Of a stretch of DNA of 7,426 nucleotides, positions 6,037-7,426 are shown piece by piece. The stretch is from NCBI GenBank assembly GCA_012520135.1, contig JAAYOX010000158.1, forward strand, positions 1 to 7,426, given 5' to 3'. The translations under genes were made by a program, and so were the position numbers. The stretch is from Clostridia bacterium. GTDB taxonomy: Bacteria; Bacillota; DULZ01. The notes beneath the pieces were generated by a model. The model did not search any database, was not told the origin of the DNA, and saw only the letters and a program-made list of their open reading frames with translations. Numbering within the stretch: the first letter of the stretch is position 1; each line of letters starts with the position of its first letter.

Positions 6037-6750
6037 CTAGTTGCCTCCCCGCAAGCGTGCCAGTACTTCGGCGTAAGCTTCTTCTACTTGTCCCAGATCC
6101 TGGCGAAAACGATCTTTATCTAGCTTCTTCCGGGTATCTTTATCCCACAGGCGACAGGTATCCGGGGAGATCTCATCTCCTAACAGTACCTGGCCTTGGT
6201 ACCGGCCGAATTCCAACTTAAAGTCCACCAGGATCAGATTAGCTTCCAAATACCTGGCAGACAGTTTTTCGCTGATTTGATAAGCTTGTTCTTTAATGAG
6301 GGCAATTTCCTGAGGAGTAGCCAATTCCAAAGCGGCAATATGATCCTCATTAATCATCGGGTCTCCCAACTCGTCAGACTTATAGCAAAATTCCAGTACT
6401 GTCTTCTTAAGTGTTGTTCCTTCCGGAATCCCCAATCGTTTGGAGAGGCTACCGGCCGCTATATTCCTGACAATCACTTCTAAAGGAATGATCTCCAGGG
6501 CTTGCACCAGCATTTCCCGGTCTCCCAGGAGTTTAACGAAATGATTGGGAATGCTCTGTTCCTTTAAATAGGAAAAAAGCAGAGCGGAAATTTGGTTGTT
6601 GTAATACCCCTTGCCGGCGATGGTGCCTTTCTTCAGGTTGTTAAAGGCAGTAGCATCGTCCTTGTATTCCACCCAGTATAGTCCCGGATCATTAGTACCG
6701 TTAATCTTTTTTGCTTTTCCTTCATAGAGCTGCTCCTGTTTGGTGACCAA
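6037..6750 (-). CDS. purC: Phosphoribosylaminoimidazole-succinocarboxamide synthase (SAICAR synthetase)
   Basis: Condenses CAIR with aspartate using ATP to give SAICAR. The protein is 237 residues, the standard length of the stand-alone bacterial enzyme, with no fused PurE domain. Motifs in order are the N-terminal LYEGKAKKI (8-16), first family signature IPLEVIVRNIAAGSL (88-102), second signature LVDFKLEFG (174-182) and GDEISPDTCRLWD (191-203). The start is TTG at 6750 with a near-perfect AAAGGAGG (6759-6766) 8 bases upstream, and it gives the expected distance to YEGKAKK. It begins 22 bp after the purB stop, and its TAG stop is immediately followed by the purF ATG, so purB-purC-purF form one tight unit. 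Its product is the substrate of the PurB encoded just upstream. Confidence 0.97.
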   Translation of the reverse strand: MVTKQEQLYEGKAKKINGTNDPGLYWVEYKDDATAFNNLKKGTIAGKGYYNNQISALLFSYLKEQSIPNHFVKLLGDREMLVQALEIIPLEVIVRNIAAGSLSKRLGIPEGTTLKKTVLEFCYKSDELGDPMINEDHIAALELATPQEIALIKEQAYQISEKLSARYLEANLILVDFKLEFGRYQGQVLLGDEISPDTCRLWDKDTRKKLDKDRFRQDLGQVEEAYAEVLARLRGGN

Positions 6751-6772
6751 GCTTAACTCCTCCTTTATCCGC

Positions 6773-7426
6773 CTAAAGGCCTATTCTTTTGAAAATGTGC
6801 TCAACGTTTTTCAGGTGGTAAGTATAATCAAACAACTTTTCAATCTCCTTAACGGTCAGGTATTCCCTGATCTCTTCATCGTTAAGGATTAATTCTTTGA
6901 AACCGGTTCTTTGCTCCCAAGCCTTCAAAGCATTTCGCTGTACCCAGGCATAAGCGGTTTCCCGCAATACTCCTTTATCAATTAAGGCTAGTAGTACTCT
7001 TTGGGAAAAAACCAGTCCTTGGGTTTGTTCAAGGTTTTTCAGCATGTTCTCCTGGTGGACAACCAAGTTATCCATAACGAAAGTAAACTTGTCCAACATG
7101 TAATCCAGCAGGATGGTGCTGTCCGGCAGAATTACCCTCTCTGCTGAAGAATGGGAAATATCCCTTTCATGCCAAAGAGCTACGTTTTCCATGGCAGTGA
7201 TGGCGTGGCCCCGGAGGATACGAGCCAGGCCGGAGATCCGTTCGCAGATAATCGGGTTTTTCTTGTGGGGCATGGCTGAGGAGCCTTTTTGCCCTTTAGC
7301 AAAGGGTTCTTCCGTTTCCAGCACTTCCGTCCTCTGGAGGTGGCGGAGTTCCGTGGCGAATTTGTCCAGTGAAGAACCGATTAGGGCCAGGGTATTGATA
7401 AATTCGGCGTGACGGTCCCGCTGGAT
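6773..7426 (-). CDS. purB: Adenylosuccinate lyase, C-terminal part (cut by window edge)
   Basis: PurB removes fumarate twice in purine synthesis: from SAICAR to give AICAR, and from adenylosuccinate to give AMP. The frame is open to the last base of the window, giving 217 residues that begin IQRDRHAEF. Full-length enzymes have about 430, so roughly the first half lies beyond the right edge. The fumarase/aspartase superfamily signature GSSAMPHKKNP (48-58 of the visible part) is intact, including the flexible-loop serine that acts in catalysis. The conserved ELRHLQRTEV (26-35) and the C-terminal helical region follow normally to a TAG stop. The true start is outside the window. It sits 22 bp upstream of purC, the usual Bacillota neighbour, and its product AICAR would need PurH-type activities not encoded here. 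Confidence 0.96.
   Translation of the reverse strand: MQRDRHAEFINTLALIGSSLDKFATELRHLQRTEVLETEEPFAKGQKGSSAMPHKKNPIICERISGLARILRGHAITAMENVALWHERDISHSSAERVILPDSTILLDYMLDKFTFVMDNLVVHQENMLKNLEQTQGLVFSQRVLLALIDKGVLRETAYAWVQRNALKAWEQRTGFKELILNDEEIREYLTVKEIEKLFDYTYHLKNVEHIFKRIGL

Noticed and set aside
6751..6772. Riboswitch or promoter between purB and purC
   Set aside because: The 22-bp gap holds only the purC ribosome binding site. Purine riboswitches or PurR boxes would be expected upstream of the first gene, outside this window.

Overview
The window reads almost entirely on the minus strand. It carries the distal part of a de novo purine operon in the order purB (3' part only) - purC - purF - purM - purN - purD, followed by a gene for an FprA-type flavodiiron protein. 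About 365 bp of gene-free but strongly structured DNA lies beyond it. Every gene is recognisable from family motifs. The organism is not named by the sequence. The Bacillus/Clostridium-like purine gene order, strong AAAGGAGG-type ribosome binding sites, frequent TTG starts, a PurF with a propeptide and iron-sulfur cysteines, and FprA together point to an anaerobic, clostridia-like member of the Bacillota of roughly 50% GC.

Layout from right to left, which is the direction of transcription. At 7426-6773 is the C-terminal half of adenylosuccinate lyase. At 6750-6037 is SAICAR synthetase, whose stop codon abuts the ATG of purF. At 6036-4648 is amidophosphoribosyltransferase, which overlaps purM by 8 bp. 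At 4655-3621 is AIR synthetase. A 66-bp gap follows that carries a short palindromic GGGGACGGTTCT motif. At 3554-2946 is GAR transformylase (start revised to a GTG). At 2939-1668 is GAR synthetase. A 114-bp AT-rich gap with a possible promoter follows, then fprA at 1553-366 and a hairpin terminator at 339-359. Two separate inverted-repeat elements lie beyond it: a 26-bp inverted repeat whose arms are themselves hairpins (1-118), and a rod-like multi-helix element closed by a 16-bp perfect inverted repeat (139-311).

Together PurF, PurD, PurN, PurM, PurC and PurB cover PRPP amidation, GAR synthesis, formylation, AIR formation, SAICAR synthesis and fumarate release. FGAM synthase (PurSQL), AIR carboxylation (PurE/K) and the last two steps (PurH) are not in the window. 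The direct purN-purD junction, with no purH between them, is notable. The points most worth a second look are the non-consensus glutamine-pocket residues of PurF, the two inverted-repeat elements at the left edge, the REP-like motif inside the operon, and the link between the purine operon and an oxygen/NO-detoxifying flavodiiron protein. I see no clear evidence of a wholly new system; most of the window is a conventional metabolic operon.
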